This document shows positions 1 through 11,375 of a DNA stretch of 64,000 nucleotides, piece by piece. The DNA is taken from positions 744,001 to 808,000 of the forward strand of contig JAHYIO010000031.1 of assembly GCA_020543525.1 (NCBI GenBank). Reading direction: 5' to 3'. The notes beneath the pieces are model-generated. The model was not told the DNA's origin. It searched no databases and saw only the letters and a list, made by a program, of their open reading frames with translations. Position 1 is the first letter of the stretch. The number at the start of each line of letters is the position of its first letter. Source of the DNA: Coriolopsis trogii. Lineage: Eukaryota > Basidiomycota > Agaricomycetes > Polyporales > Polyporaceae. Both the position numbers and the translations under genes were made by a program.

Positions 1-330
1 ATGTCAGAGATGTCAGATATGTAGAGAATGTCGATGATCCACGAGTAGAGCTCAGGAGGAAGTCGCGGCCCGGCATGCGTGCTGCCGTCTATGAGTACCA
101 GGGGAATGTGAGTAGGTGTGAGACGTCGAGAGGAATATTGGACCCAAGGCTGAGGACTTGGAAAGGGTGCATACTCGACAACTCCACCCGGTCGACGGAT
201 GATAAGGACACATAGACAATGGAGAGTGGAACAAGCAAATGCGGCTGTGCAGGAGACCATGTGCGCACACAACGTGGGCCTGCCGTACATAGCCTGCGGA
301 CATCAATACACCGAAGCCTTCGGAAGACGC
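1..330 (-). pseudogene. F-box family copy 1: N-terminal end, cut by window edge
   Basis: Read on the minus strand, positions 92 to 1 encode the start of the same F-box family as the genes at 11.4, 15.7, 21.4 and 50.2 kb. The diagnostic stretch GPRLPPEL-SWIIDILYIS is present. The upstream bases (93 to about 330) match the 5' flank of the 21.4 kb copy. Where the other copies carry ATG (Met-Asp-Gly) this one has ATA (Ile-Asp-Gly), so the expected start codon is missing. The remainder lies outside the window. It could still be expressed from another start, but the lost ATG suggests a decayed copy. Family assignment is firm; its functional state is uncertain. Confidence 0.6.
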
Positions 331-1079
331 CCTCTGATCTCAGATTTTCGCTCTTCCCGCATCATGAACAATGCCAGCATTCCATAAGTAGAGCGGGGCG
401 AGTAGGAGGACGCAAGGGAAGATGCAATGAGAAAGCCCTCTTTCGTGCTACGGCTTCACGTCAAAGCCCTAGCGTGAGGAATCAGGAAGGTCCATACATA
501 TACGCACGGCGGGATGAGACACATACCAGAGTGGTCCTATCTGGCGGAGTCTGAGCATGCACGTCGCAGCGGCATATCGGAGGACGCCAGATGGTAGCAA
601 TATCCGTGTAGAACGCACAGAGTGAGGAATATGTGAGAGATGTGCTGGCCTAACAGATGGGAAAAGTGTATCGAGAGGGAGATGGGCGCAAGACCAGTCT
701 GAGTATAAACCGGTGGGTGGAGGACAGTGTGCCTGGCGAGGCGTGCGCGTCCCGATAGATCTCGCTACGAGCGCATTCGTCACTCACGGTCACGCACGTC
801 ACAGCGAGAGCAAGCGCCTCAGAGTCATACTGATATTGTCCAGCGTTGAGCGTCGCCCGTACAGAATTGACAACGATCTTCCTATGAGCTATGAGCTTGA
901 ATTTTATTGTTAAAGAATGACTCTAGCACTACTACTATGCTACCAATAGTATGTCAGGCTTGAGAAGTGCTTGAGTGTCACGTGTGCGACACGCATGGTG
1001 ACACGCACACTGCTGTGCAAAAGCAGGCCTCTTCAGAACCTTTCCACTCTGTACCTGCTATTTATTCCTGATTCCCTCC
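331..1079. other. Intergenic, with a copy of the RVPIDLAT-type fragment
   Basis: No convincing gene. Around 735-775 (plus strand) the sequence translates to RVPIDLAT, a short motif that recurs on the minus strand near 14.77 kb and 25.04 kb. The stretch just before 1080 is presumably the BOS1 promoter; I see no clear TATA box. Confidence 0.4.
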
Positions 1080-2049
1080 ATGAACTCGCTATATACCCTC
1101 GGCGTTCGACAAACGAACTCAATTCAAGCTGACCTAGAAAGACTCAGGAATGGCGAGAACTCTGCGTCACTGTTAGGTCTGTGCCTTCCCAGCCGGCTAC
1201 TCCTTCTAGTCACTCAAGCATGGCGCGTGCTTTCGCACTGGGATAGGGCAGATCTCCGCGTCTCTCGCCGCAATGCATAGGACCGTGGAGGATTATGACT
1301 CGATGGCGAAGAGGGAAATCATCAAGGCAAAGCAGGAGAAGGCTATGATGTACGTCTCTGCGCTCACCTGTTGTGCCACTTACTGAGCTTCAATGGTCTC
1401 CTCCACATAGGCGTGTGCAGAAGTTTCGCACAGACTATACAGAGCTACGCACACAGTTTGAAAGATTCAAGGCTGAGGTGAGCACGCTACATTCACTGCT
1501 TGTACACATACCTACCCCGCCCGCCCCCACTCAGCATGAAGCTTCGACGCGTGCCGAGTTGCTGTCCGGCTCCTCGTCCTCAACGGGACCCATGTCGGCA
1601 CCAGGAGACACCCGACGGCGATTTATGGCAGGTCAACCACCAGCAGACGAAGTCTCCGAGTCCCCGTTCCGCGGTCCTTCGCCCATGCTAGGCCACGGCA
1701 CACTACGGGAGCAGCATGCCCTGCACGAGCACAGTTTCATCCAAAACACGGACACGCGGCTTGATGAGTTCATCGCACAAGGCCGGGCCGTGCTGGATGA
1801 CCTTGTTGACCAGCGAAATGTGCTGAAGGGTACACAACGACGGTTGCTTGATGCCGCCAACACGCTCGGGCTGAGCAGAGATGTCATTGGTTGGATTGAG
1901 AGGAGAAGGTGCGTTTCCCCTCAGTATTATTGTCGTGTCCTTCAACAATACTTATCGTCGTATATAGTACGCAAGATATGTACATCTTCTTTGCGGGCGC
2001 GATATTCACTTTCTTCTGTTTCTTCCTCATCTGGAAGTATCTCGGTTGA
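1080..2049 (+). CDS. BOS1: Golgi v-SNARE of the Bos1/membrin (GOSR2) family
   Basis: SNARE for ER-Golgi vesicle fusion. Five exons (1080-1176, 1247-1349, 1411-1477, 1535-1908, 1968-2049) join in frame to 240 residues. The N-terminal part (MNSLYTLGVRQTNSIQADLE) is helical, as in membrin Habc regions. The C-terminal SNARE helix contains LDEFIAQGRAVLDDL and VLKGTQRRLLDAANTLGLS, matching the membrin signature (LKGTQKK-LDIAN-LGLS). After the last intron comes a C-terminal anchor, MYIFFAGAIFTFFCFFLIWK, ending YLG. A Pro/Ser/Thr-rich linker joins the two halves. All introns are GT-AG; the third is 57 nt and in frame, so its retention would not break the protein. Gos1/GS28 is a less likely alternative because its end motif differs. 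Confidence 0.85.
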
Positions 2050-2346
2050 TGCTGGAGTCCCTCCTGGATTCGGACTTTTGTATAATAGTAGTGTTCTGAC
2101 TGCTAATGTCGCTATGGTATCGCTGTGCTCCAATACATGCGGCCTGTCTCAGAAGGCCACTGCGGTCTGCTCGTGTTCCTGGCGTTGAGCCGTTGAGCTA
2201 CCGGCCCGCATGTGCGCTTACCAACATAGCGTCACTTTTCTGAGATCATTGTGCCACAATCTTGTCCTCTCTTTCTCCCTATCTCATGCTCATTTCCCTG
2301 TGACGACTTGACGGCGTACTCTACCCATCCCATTCGTCTCGCCCTC

Positions 2347-5300
2347 ATGGCGGAGTCCTCCTCTAGAGGAGGTGGATACGACTACACCGAGGGGGCGTCT
2401 CCCCTCGACATTCAACAAGCCATCGCCAACGCGAGCCGCACTAGAAGAGACTCGCGGTATGGAGAGGACGGCGATGCCATGTTCGATGGACCAGGTCATT
2501 CCGTCAACCCCAGCAGCGTGTCACGTATGACATTGCGCGATCATGGACGACGCAGCAGCGGAGTCTCCAGAGGGTCGAGGAGCCGTAGGCGCAGTGAAGG
2601 GAGCAGGAGCAGGGACAGCAGACGCATGAGCAGCGGTAGCATGGACGACCCAGTGGGAGCGGGGACAGGATGGCCAGAGCACGATGGTCTCTCTGGCTCA
2701 GAAGACGAAGGTGAGGAACACCCCAGGCGTTCCCGAGGAAGGAGGAAGTCTCAGTCTCCCGGGGCTGCTCGGAGCAATGTCTTCGACAATCTGGCAAGCA
2801 TTTTCGGTCGCGGAGCCGGAGCACAGACCACGGAGTCCCCGACGCATAGTCGGCGACCGTCCTTGTCGAGCCGTGCGTCGCGTTCGAGGCTGTTGCGCAG
2901 ACATAGCAGCAGGCGGTCAGACGTCAGCTCTGACTATGCCATCGACGACATGTCCGAGGATGGCGACGACCGCTGGGGATACTCTTCCAACGAGGAGGAC
3001 GACTCGTCGGGCGAGGAGGCCGACATTGCAAGCATTGCGCCGTCTGGGAGCGACATGGACTTTGGCTCGTATCCACCCTCGCCTGGTGCAGGACTTCCTC
3101 TGCTCACAGGCGACCCCGTCTTCGGCTCGGAGGCACGCATAGAAATGGGCGAGCTAGATTCACTACCGCCTCCGCCTTCTGGTCCTCCTAGTAGGCAGAT
3201 GTTGTATATTGCCGACGAGGACGCGCATATACGCATGATTGGCTACGAGCCTATCCTCTGGCGACAGTGGCTTTGGTGGCTTTGCTGCGTATGCACCTTG
3301 GGTGTCTTGGCGCTCCTTGGACGCTGGTTCCCTGGCCTTTGGCTACGCTGGGTGACCCGCGAACGCGCGTTTGTGGACATCAAGAACGGGTTCGTTGTCG
3401 TTGAGGTGCGGTGATTTCGGCCGCATTCAACTCGCACCGTATCGCTCAATGAGACGAAGACTGCATACAGAGACATTGCTATCTTTCCCATATCACGGAT
3501 TGAGTACCCGTATCCTATCACCACCGCGTTCTCGGCGACACCCGATCCAGCGCAGCTTCTGCCCAAACGCGAGAACGAGAGCAGTCTTTCCACACTAACC
3601 TATATCGACTATCGCTACAATAGGTTTGCACTGGACCCGCGCACGGGCCTGTTCAGCATGATTCGGTGAGGACGTCGTCGTTCGCCGGGATTGACTACAA
3701 ACTGATCAATGAATGTACAGTGAATGGAGAGACTCTTCGTGGGTTAACATCCCGAGTGTACAAGGCGGCCTGCATAAACATGTCCTGGACCAGCGTTTGG
3801 CGCTATTTGGCCCCAACCTGATCGATATAGAAGGAAAATCAACCGTGTCTTTGCTGATAGACGAAGTATGTTGCCCGTACCATGTTCGGCCGCACGTCGC
3901 TCACGCCCGTATAGGTTATTCATCCATTCTATGTATTCCAAATCGCTAGCATCGTGTTGTGGTCTTTGGATGACTACTATTACTACGCATTCTGTATTGC
4001 GCTCATTTCCGCCATCAGTATCCTCACCACCCTAGTGGAAACCAAACAGGTACGCTGATTCTCCCTTGCCCGCCGCACAACGCTCACCGTTCGTCCGCAG
4101 ACTATCAAACGCATGCGGGAGATGTCAAGATTCGTATGTAAGGTCAATGTATACCGCGACGGGTCCTGTCAGTCACTAGTCCCACCATACCTTCCACTTG
4201 CGACAACTGATCTGTTTCTGTAGGGATCGAATGCGACTCATCCGAGATAGTCACGGGCGATATAGTCAACCTCGTCGAGCCAGCCCTAGCCACGCTCCCT
4301 GCAGACATGTTCCTACTCTCCGGAGACGCTATCGTCAACGAAAGTATGCTGACGGGGGAGAGCGTCCCCGTGAGTAAGATTCCAATCAGGAACGAGGACC
4401 TGGCTCGGTGGAAGGACAGCATCGATGTTTCCGGGGACATGGCTAAGAGTTTCCTGTACGCTGGCACTCGTGTCGTGCGTATCAGAGGAGCATTGACCAC
4501 CGACGGACGTCCTGGAACTCCGGCCATAGGTCTTGTTGTTCGGACAGGTGCATTTAGCCATTTGATTCTAAGTTATTGTACGGCTGAGCAAAAGAAACAG
4601 GTTTCTACACCACGAAGGGAGCGCTTGTTCGCTCGATGCTCTTCCCCAAGCCTACAGGGTTCAAGTTCTACAGGGACTCCATGAGATTCATTGGTGTGCT
4701 CGCGGGGGTCGCTGGACTTGGTTTCTGCGCAAGCGCAGTTCAGTTCGTCCGACTGGGGGTAAGCTATTCCACTTCATCGCCCATTGTGTATCAGTAGCTC
4801 ATTCTCGAGTTTAGGTTCCGTGGCACACCATCCTCATCCGGGCGCTGGATCTGATCACAGTGGTCGTCCCGCCTGCCCTTCCCGCTACGCTCTCGATCGG
4901 CACGAGCTTCGCGATCGCTCGCCTGCGCAAAGTCGGCATCTTCTGTATATCGCCAAGCCGCGTGAACGTTGCGGGCCAGATCAACGTCTGCTGCTTCGAC
5001 AAGACAGGCACGCTGACCGAAGACGGGCTGGACATCCTTGGGGTGCGGGCTCCGGAACGCAACGTGAACCGGTTCGGCGAGTTGCTCGAAGACATCCGCG
5101 ACCTACCGGCGAGCCGCGACAAGGCCAACTTCTTGTATGCGCTCGCGACGTGTCATTCGCTCAAGATGGTCGATGGGGAGATCATTGGAGATCCGCTGGA
5201 TGTGAAGATGTTCGAGTTCACGAAGTGGATGTTGGAAGAGGGGCAGGTCGCCGGTACTGGTGTCGTGAAGAACAAGTCGGGGGCCGAGAGGCCGGCGGCT

Positions 5301-7646
5301 CTGGTACAGACTGTCGTACGGCCTCCCGGGAGCGCTCAGTTCAGGATCGAAGACGCGCTCAAGGGCGCGGGCAAGGTGAGTGCACCAAACGTGCACACTC
5401 GATCTCGCATGCAAACTAGGCGAGTTTCTAGCATGCCCACTTCCTCGAACTGGGCGTCATCCGGACGTTTGAGTTCGTCTCAGCCCTTAGGCGTATGAGC
5501 GTCGTCGTGAAGCGCTTGAAGAGCACGAGCATGGAAGTGTATGTGAAGGGCGCGCCCGAAGTCATGGCTGAAATATGTGACAAGGACAGCTGTAAGATCA
5601 TATGTTGTGGCGGAGGACATCCGTTGACGTTGCGCGTTCAGTCCCTCAAGACTACGATGACCTCCTGTCGTATTACACGAAGCGCGGTTATCGCGTCATC
5701 GCTATGGCAGGCAAGAGTATCGAAGGGCTATCCTGGCTCAAGGCCCAGAAGCTGAAACGGTAAGTGACAACCCGGAACAGTTACTTGCGCCCGTCCGGTG
5801 ATATATTTTCCCAGTGAGCAGGCCGAGTCCGGTCTCCAGTTCCTTGGGCTGGTCATCTTCGAGAACAAGCTGAAGCCTGGGACAACACCTGCCATTCAAA
5901 CGCTTCGTGCTGCGCACTTTGCGTGCAGGATGATCACCGGAGACAACCCACTCACGGCCGTGAGCGTTGCGCGCGAGTGCGGGCTCATCAATCCTGCAGC
6001 GCAAGTCTTTGCGCCGACTTTCCTACTAGGTTTGTTCCGCTCTATATTCACACCGTTCAAGGAGTGACGGGGAACGTGCTAGGCAACTCGACATCGCCGC
6101 TGTCGAAGCTGGAGTGGGCCAATATGGACGAACCCTCTTGGAAACTGGACGATTATAGCTTGAAACCCCTTCCTCCGCCTGCATATCGCCTCGTCGAGAT
6201 GGAAGAGCTGGAGAGTCAGGACTATACGCTTGCCGTCACTGGCGATGTCTTCCGGTGGATTCTAAACCACGCCCCGCTTGAGACTATGCAGAGGGTGAGT
6301 GAAATGCCGATGTCTGCGGGGTCGATGTATTGATCCACCACCGACAGATGCTCGTCAAGACACAGATATACGCACGTATGTCGCCCGATGAGAAGAACGA
6401 AGTCGTCGAGCGCCTCCAGGGCCTCGGCTACACAGTGCTGATGTGTGGCGACGGCGCGAACGACTGTGCGGCACTGAAAGCCGCGGATGTCGGGCTGTCG
6501 CTGTCGGAAGCGGAGGCATCGGTGGCGGCGCCGTTCACCAGTCGCACTCCCGACATCAGCTGTGTCATCGAAGTCATCAAAGAAGGTCGCGCTGCGCTGG
6601 TGACGAGCTTCAGTTGTTTCAAATATATGTGAGTGGGAGTGTTGCGGCCCTTTGTGGGTGCAATTGACTGATGTTTGATTGCAGGGCCCTGTACTCTCTC
6701 ATACAGTTCACTACGATAACGTTGTTGTATTCGTTTGCCTCGTCCTTGGGTGACTTCCAGGTTAGTGCAATAGATTCACATCCCGCGGTCGGCTTGATTG
6801 ACGGGCGTCATAGTTTTTGTACATTGATCTGTTCATCATCATCCCGATCGCAGTCACCAGTGAGTCGAAAATATCATCGCGTTGAGAGTAGTACTGACAT
6901 AAACGTAGTGGGACGCACGCTACCGTGGCCGCGCATACATCCGAAGCGCCCTACTGCCAGTCTAGTGTCGAAAAAGGTGCTGGCAAGTCTTGTCGGCCAA
7001 ATAGTCATCACCTCTGCCATACAGTTTTGGGCGTTCTTTTGGATTCGCTCGCAAGACTGGTGAGTGATGATCGCGACGGCTTTCAAGATTGACAGGGAGC
7101 TGAAAGGCGGTGCTCGCCAACTCAGGTACACGCCGCCGGTGCCAAAGAACCCGAATGAGGACGACAACAAGCTTGAAGCGACCAATTACGAGAACTCGGC
7201 ACTATTTTTGGTGTCATGTTTCCAGTACATCCTGGTCGCAGCGGTGTTCAGCATCGGGCCTCCGTTCAGGCAACACATGTGGACGAACGGTAATTACACC
7301 CTTGTTGTGTATCACGTTTTGTCGCGTCGCCGCTCATATGACGTCTGCCTTTCTCCCAGGCTGGTTCATGCTGTCAATGGTCTGTCTGTGCGCGTTCAAC
7401 CTGCTCGTGCTGCTGAACCCGCCACGGGCGGTGTCGAAGTTGTTGGAGCTCATGCCGCTGCCGGCGTCGGCACGCTGGACGCTTCTGTTGACGGTGATCG
7501 TGAACGTCGTGTTGTCGATGGCGTTCGAGCACTTTGGCACGCAGGCTGTCTCGCGCGTCATCGGCTTCCTCCTTGCGCTGCGCCGGCGACAGCGCGTGAG
7601 AGACGGGAAGATATACAAGGCGGTTGAAGGGGGGATGAGGTGGTAG
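2347..7646 (+). CDS. YPK9: P5B-type P-type ATPase (Ypk9 / ATP13A2 family)
   Basis: Probable vacuolar/endosomal P5B ATPase; ATP13A2 relatives export polyamines from the lysosome. The cytosolic N-terminus is about 300 residues and rich in Ser, Arg and acidic residues. It is followed by the P5B hydrophobic hairpin ([20 protein letters not shown]). Visible landmarks are TGES (about 4351), PPALP of the P5B M4 helix (about 4868), the phosphorylation motif DKTGTLTE (about 4998) and GDGANDC (about 6446). About 17 exons; the first ten are 2347-3405, 3454-3665, 3721-3865, 3915-4049, 4101-4167, 4224-4547, 4601-4758, 4815-5375, 5432-5591 and 5642-5759, all in phase. Near 6031-6059 the frame only continues if an intron of roughly 32 nt, or a longer alternative, is removed; this joint is uncertain. 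I prefer the ATG at 2347 over the in-frame 2251 because the upstream stretch is not protein-like. P5A (Spf1) is excluded by PPALP instead of PPELP. Confidence 0.9.
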
Positions 7647-8542
7647 TTACCCTGGGGCTCTTTGTGTGCGCAGCAAGGTTACACATGTCCGTTTTGGCGG
7701 ACTCCGCAATGTTATGCACTTGGATCTATCTACATTGCGCAGCCGTGCCATTCCCCCGCGATATCTGCACGACAATAATGCCTGAGGCCTATTGGATGTG
7801 AAAGCGTTCAGCTATCAACGCTTACGAGCTTTCGCCCTTGACCACCGTTGTTTCGATAAAGGATAAGTATCAGCGCGAGTTCAATCCCTTCCATTGTGTC
7901 GTACAGTTGCATGATAGATATGATAGATCTAAACTCCACGGTGTCAACTTGAATGTTGGCGATGGCGAGCGTCTTGCACTGCAGGACCTAGTGGCTAAAT
8001 ACATATGAGACTGGACGATCGCAGAACCATAGCCATGGCTCTGGACCGCTGTGGCTTGTTGCCCTGTGTGCCGGGTCGATGATCGGGGCGTGTCTGGAAG
8101 AGCGTTGCCAACGCGAGGGTTCGCAATGGTGATCGTTGCCGACTGCGCATGTTTCAGACTCCGTAAGGTGCGGTGCTGAGGCAGTTTCTGACATGTTTGA
8201 TGGGCAAAGAGGGATTTGGAGCCCCGCTTACGTGGCTGCTTTCGGAGCCTGAATGGTGGTGATGGGAAGTGGCAACAATCAATCGCGTCGAGGCCAGGCT
8301 TTGAAGGGGCGCAAACAGACGAAAGGGCTGCTGGCCGTTTCTGCCTCTCACCTCTTTCCCCGTCTTCCTCGTCGGGTCCTGCTCAGTTGTGTCTGCCCTG
8401 GGGGCCATTCCATTCCTTTTCTTCCACCTTCGTCGCCGTTGTACGTGCTGTCGAGCCTCTAGGGAGCCGGCTTCCGCATATTCGTCCTCTCTTCTCTCTT
8501 CCGAGCCCAAGCTTTCCTCCCCCGGTACTTCCTGTCGCCAAG
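7647..8542. other. Intergenic; 3' part is the mucin-gene promoter copied elsewhere
   Basis: No gene seen. The segment from about 8340 to the ATG at 8543 is a C/T-rich 5' flank. It reappears upstream of the broken copy at 19.67 kb and, inverted, at 62.02-62.19 kb. Confidence 0.55.
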
Positions 8543-9938
8543 ATGCTCGGGTACTCAAAGTCTGCCACTCTCGTGCTCCTCCACCTCTTCCTGCTTCTCG
8601 GGCCTGCGCATGGAGCACCAGCCCTCGCGGAGAAGCGGTCTGTCAATACCGCCTTGAGGGTGGCTAGGGATGGAGAAAACCTGTCGTCTACGACGACCGT
8701 TCAGACCACCGACGTCCTCCAAACGTGAGTTTTACATGTGGTTAGCTTCGCATATAGCCACTCAGGCTGCCTCCCCCCTTGGGCCACAGTGCCGCAGGAA
8801 CTATGATCCAGACATGTACGATCACGCTTGAACCTTTCACTGGTGACAATGGCGACCCCCTCGTGCGCGAGACCAAGCAGTGCACGGTATCGATGCAGAA
8901 CGGCGGCAACAACGCGTCAGGCAGCTCCTCAAGCGACTCGTCAGGTTCGTCGACGAGTTCGACGGATGCTTCCGCCGCGACGAGCACGGACTCGGCGGCC
9001 GCTTCGAGCACGGACAGTGCATCGAACGCGTCCGCCACGGGCAGCACATTGACTGTCAGCGCCACGTCTGCGTCGGCAACCGACTCTCAGGCTTCGGCCA
9101 CAGACAGCTCGGCAGCTGCTTCGGCGACTGATTCGAATGCTTGTGAGTAAATGCGCTGTTTTCTGAAGCGGTTTATGCTGAGTTTTCTGCGGGACAGCCG
9201 CTACGAGCGCTGCAGCATCAGCTTCATCCACGGGAGGCGCTATCGATGTCAATGTAAGTCCTCGTACCTTGCGATATGTGGGCCATATCTGAACCCAGGT
9301 CCAAAGGGCACTTCGCTCGTCCCTGGCTCAGCTCTCTCAACCGGTCAGACCGCTGCGGCCTCAGCCACGAATTCGGCCGGAGGTTCTGCGGCAGCAACGA
9401 GCAGTGCCGCTGCTGCGACTGGTGGAGCCATTTCACCTGGAGTGAGTACTGATTTGATGGTCATTCTGTTTTCATGCCGTTGACACAGGATATCAGGGAT
9501 TCTCGTCCATCGCGGCATCGGTTGTTGCAACCGAGAGTGTCGCTTCGGGGACACCTACCGCGACTGGGTCCGGCACCGCTGTTGGCGCGGCGAGCTCTGC
9601 GACCTCGGCTGCAGACAACGCCGAAACGAGCGCTGCGAAGTTCCAGCTTCCTGGTACCAAGCTCTCCGTTTTGCCTATTGGATTGGGTGTGTTCGCCGGT
9701 ATTTCCGTCATCGCCCTTATTGTCGTCGGTCTCGTTACGTACGAGCGTACCAAGTACCGCAAGGTGCGCTGCTCTTTGATTGTTATGCGACTGTTGGCTG
9801 ACATCACTATAGGCTTTCAGGCAGCGCAAGCTCGCAGAATCAGGGGCGGCTATGGGGTATGGTGGAATGGCGTAAGTACACCAAAGCTACGAGTGCATAT
9901 ATTATAGCTGACGTCGTACGTACAGGCAAGCCGCCTAA
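8543..9938 (+). CDS. Secreted Ser/Thr/Ala-rich single-pass membrane protein (mucin-like)
   Basis: Role unknown; the architecture resembles fungal cell-wall sensors or membrane mucins. Residues 1-25 (MLGYSKSATLVLLHLFLLLG) form a signal peptide. A short domain with paired Cys (QTCTITLEPF and KQCTVSM) follows, then about 200 residues dominated by Ser, Thr, Ala, Asp and Gly. Near the C-terminus there is one TM helix (LGVFAGISVIALIVVGLVTY) and a basic tail (ERTKYRK-FRQRK). Six or seven exons; exon 1 is 8543-8724 and exon 2 starts at 8790. The stop is either TAA at 9873-9875 or, if a last GTAAGT intron is spliced, TAA at 9936-9938. A truncated frameshifted relative lies at 19.67 kb. No catalytic motif is visible, and GPI attachment is unlikely because a charged cytosolic tail follows the TM. 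Confidence 0.7.
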
Positions 9939-10639
9939 ACCTTCTCTCGCTGTCGATTAGTTATCTTTATATCTTGCTGGATCTTACTCTGGTGCAACAC
10001 AGGGAAAGCGCGTCCGACTGTACCTCCTATAGCTGGACGCGTACGAATGACATCTGCTTGTTGGCACCATGGATGTTATATTGTATTATAGACCGGCGTA
10101 GCATGCCGGTGTATTCTACGAAGCTTGCCTTTCCCTTCCCCTCCGTTTGGTCGTCGACTGAGGACATTTGTGTAGACTCTTCCCGTTCTCGCTTTTTATC
10201 ACGTAGTGTTATTAGTGCTTCCCGTCTTACCTGGGTATATCCTGAGATACTATTTCGTATGCGAGAGGATGATCTGCTTGCTGGGTCGTCTTGATTTGGC
10301 ATGTTATTTGTCGACAAAGACCTGGACGAGGGAGGTAAGCGACTGGCGTTCAACGTTTAGGACTTGGACGACGTGACGTCACATTCTACGAGGCGCGTAT
10401 ATCGAGCTCGGTCGTCGCTTGGCTACTGTGATGTCCCTCCGCTTCTCCTCCTGTGGAAACCTTCGTCTCACCCCCCTAATATGCGATCGTGTTTACAACA
10501 GACGTGCATGCGTTCCATTGAATCTCAGCTCCTCGGTCTCTCTCACCCCAACCTCGAGGCGAGGCTGTACTAGCGCGAACCCGGGGCCAGTGGGCAGTAC
10601 GCTTGGCTTCTCGTCGCGTTCCGTGCTTCATCTTTGTCT
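9939..10639. other. Intergenic, no gene seen
   Basis: Contains only short overlapping reading frames without family resemblance. From about 10480 there are weak traces of F-box-gene upstream sequence. Confidence 0.35.
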
Positions 10640-10800
10640 AGTCGGCTTTCCGTCCTCGTTCTTTCCCGTGTCACATGTCGTGGCTGGCGAGACCATGCGC
10701 AGTACCTACTCTTCCGTTCTATCCACTTGCGGAGCATTGGCGCACTCAGGAGCGTCACAGACGTGATCAGAGCCTCCCCTCGGCTTGGGACTGGGTATCC
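10640..10800 (+). pseudogene. F-box family copy 2: short fragment
   Basis: About 50 codons matching the middle of exon 1 of the neighbouring F-box genes: CRGWRDHAQYLLF, IHLRSIGALRS and TDVIRASPRLGT. Neither the F-box start (LPPELCLWIID) nor the later exons follow, and the frame leads into unrelated sequence after the RASPRLG motif. It is a remnant, not a gene. Confidence 0.7.
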
Positions 10801-11375
10801 GATAGGAATCCGCGACCACCCGTCCTCATGGCACGTTTGTTACGTGTGCTGTGAGACATCCTCCTCGGAGTCGTACTGGCTCGGCGCTCATCTCCGTCGA
10901 CGTCTTGACACTCTTCTTACTCGCATTGAGCTACTGGCAGCATCTATCGCGCTCTGTGCTGTCTGCGAAGTTGTTAGTACTGTCTCTCGTCATGCCAGTT
11001 CCCCGATCTGCGACGGGCATCCTCCGAGTGCGCGGGACGGTCACGGTATATCCATGACGCTGTGATATGCCACGTCTCGTCTTGCCGTGCTTCCTAGCCC
11101 ACCACACCAGGTCCTCGAGGTGACGCCGTAGCGCCAACTTTGAAAGGAGGTTTCGGTTGCAGTCCGCGGTTCCTCTTATCGATGTTCACAGACCACGTGT
11201 ATGCGCATTCTGTCCCACACAGCCGCGAACTTTGACTGACGATACGATTTCCATTGTCTCCATGCCCTCATCAACCGTCTAGCGGGTGAAGTGGAGGGTT
11301 TACGCTCTCAAGTCCTCAGCCTTGGAACTGTCGTATGCCTCTCGACCTCTCACATCCACTCATATTCGCCTACTC

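Noticed and set aside
8543..9938. GPI-anchored protein
   Set aside because: A charged tail of about 25 residues follows the hydrophobic helix, which fits a transmembrane protein better than a GPI signal.
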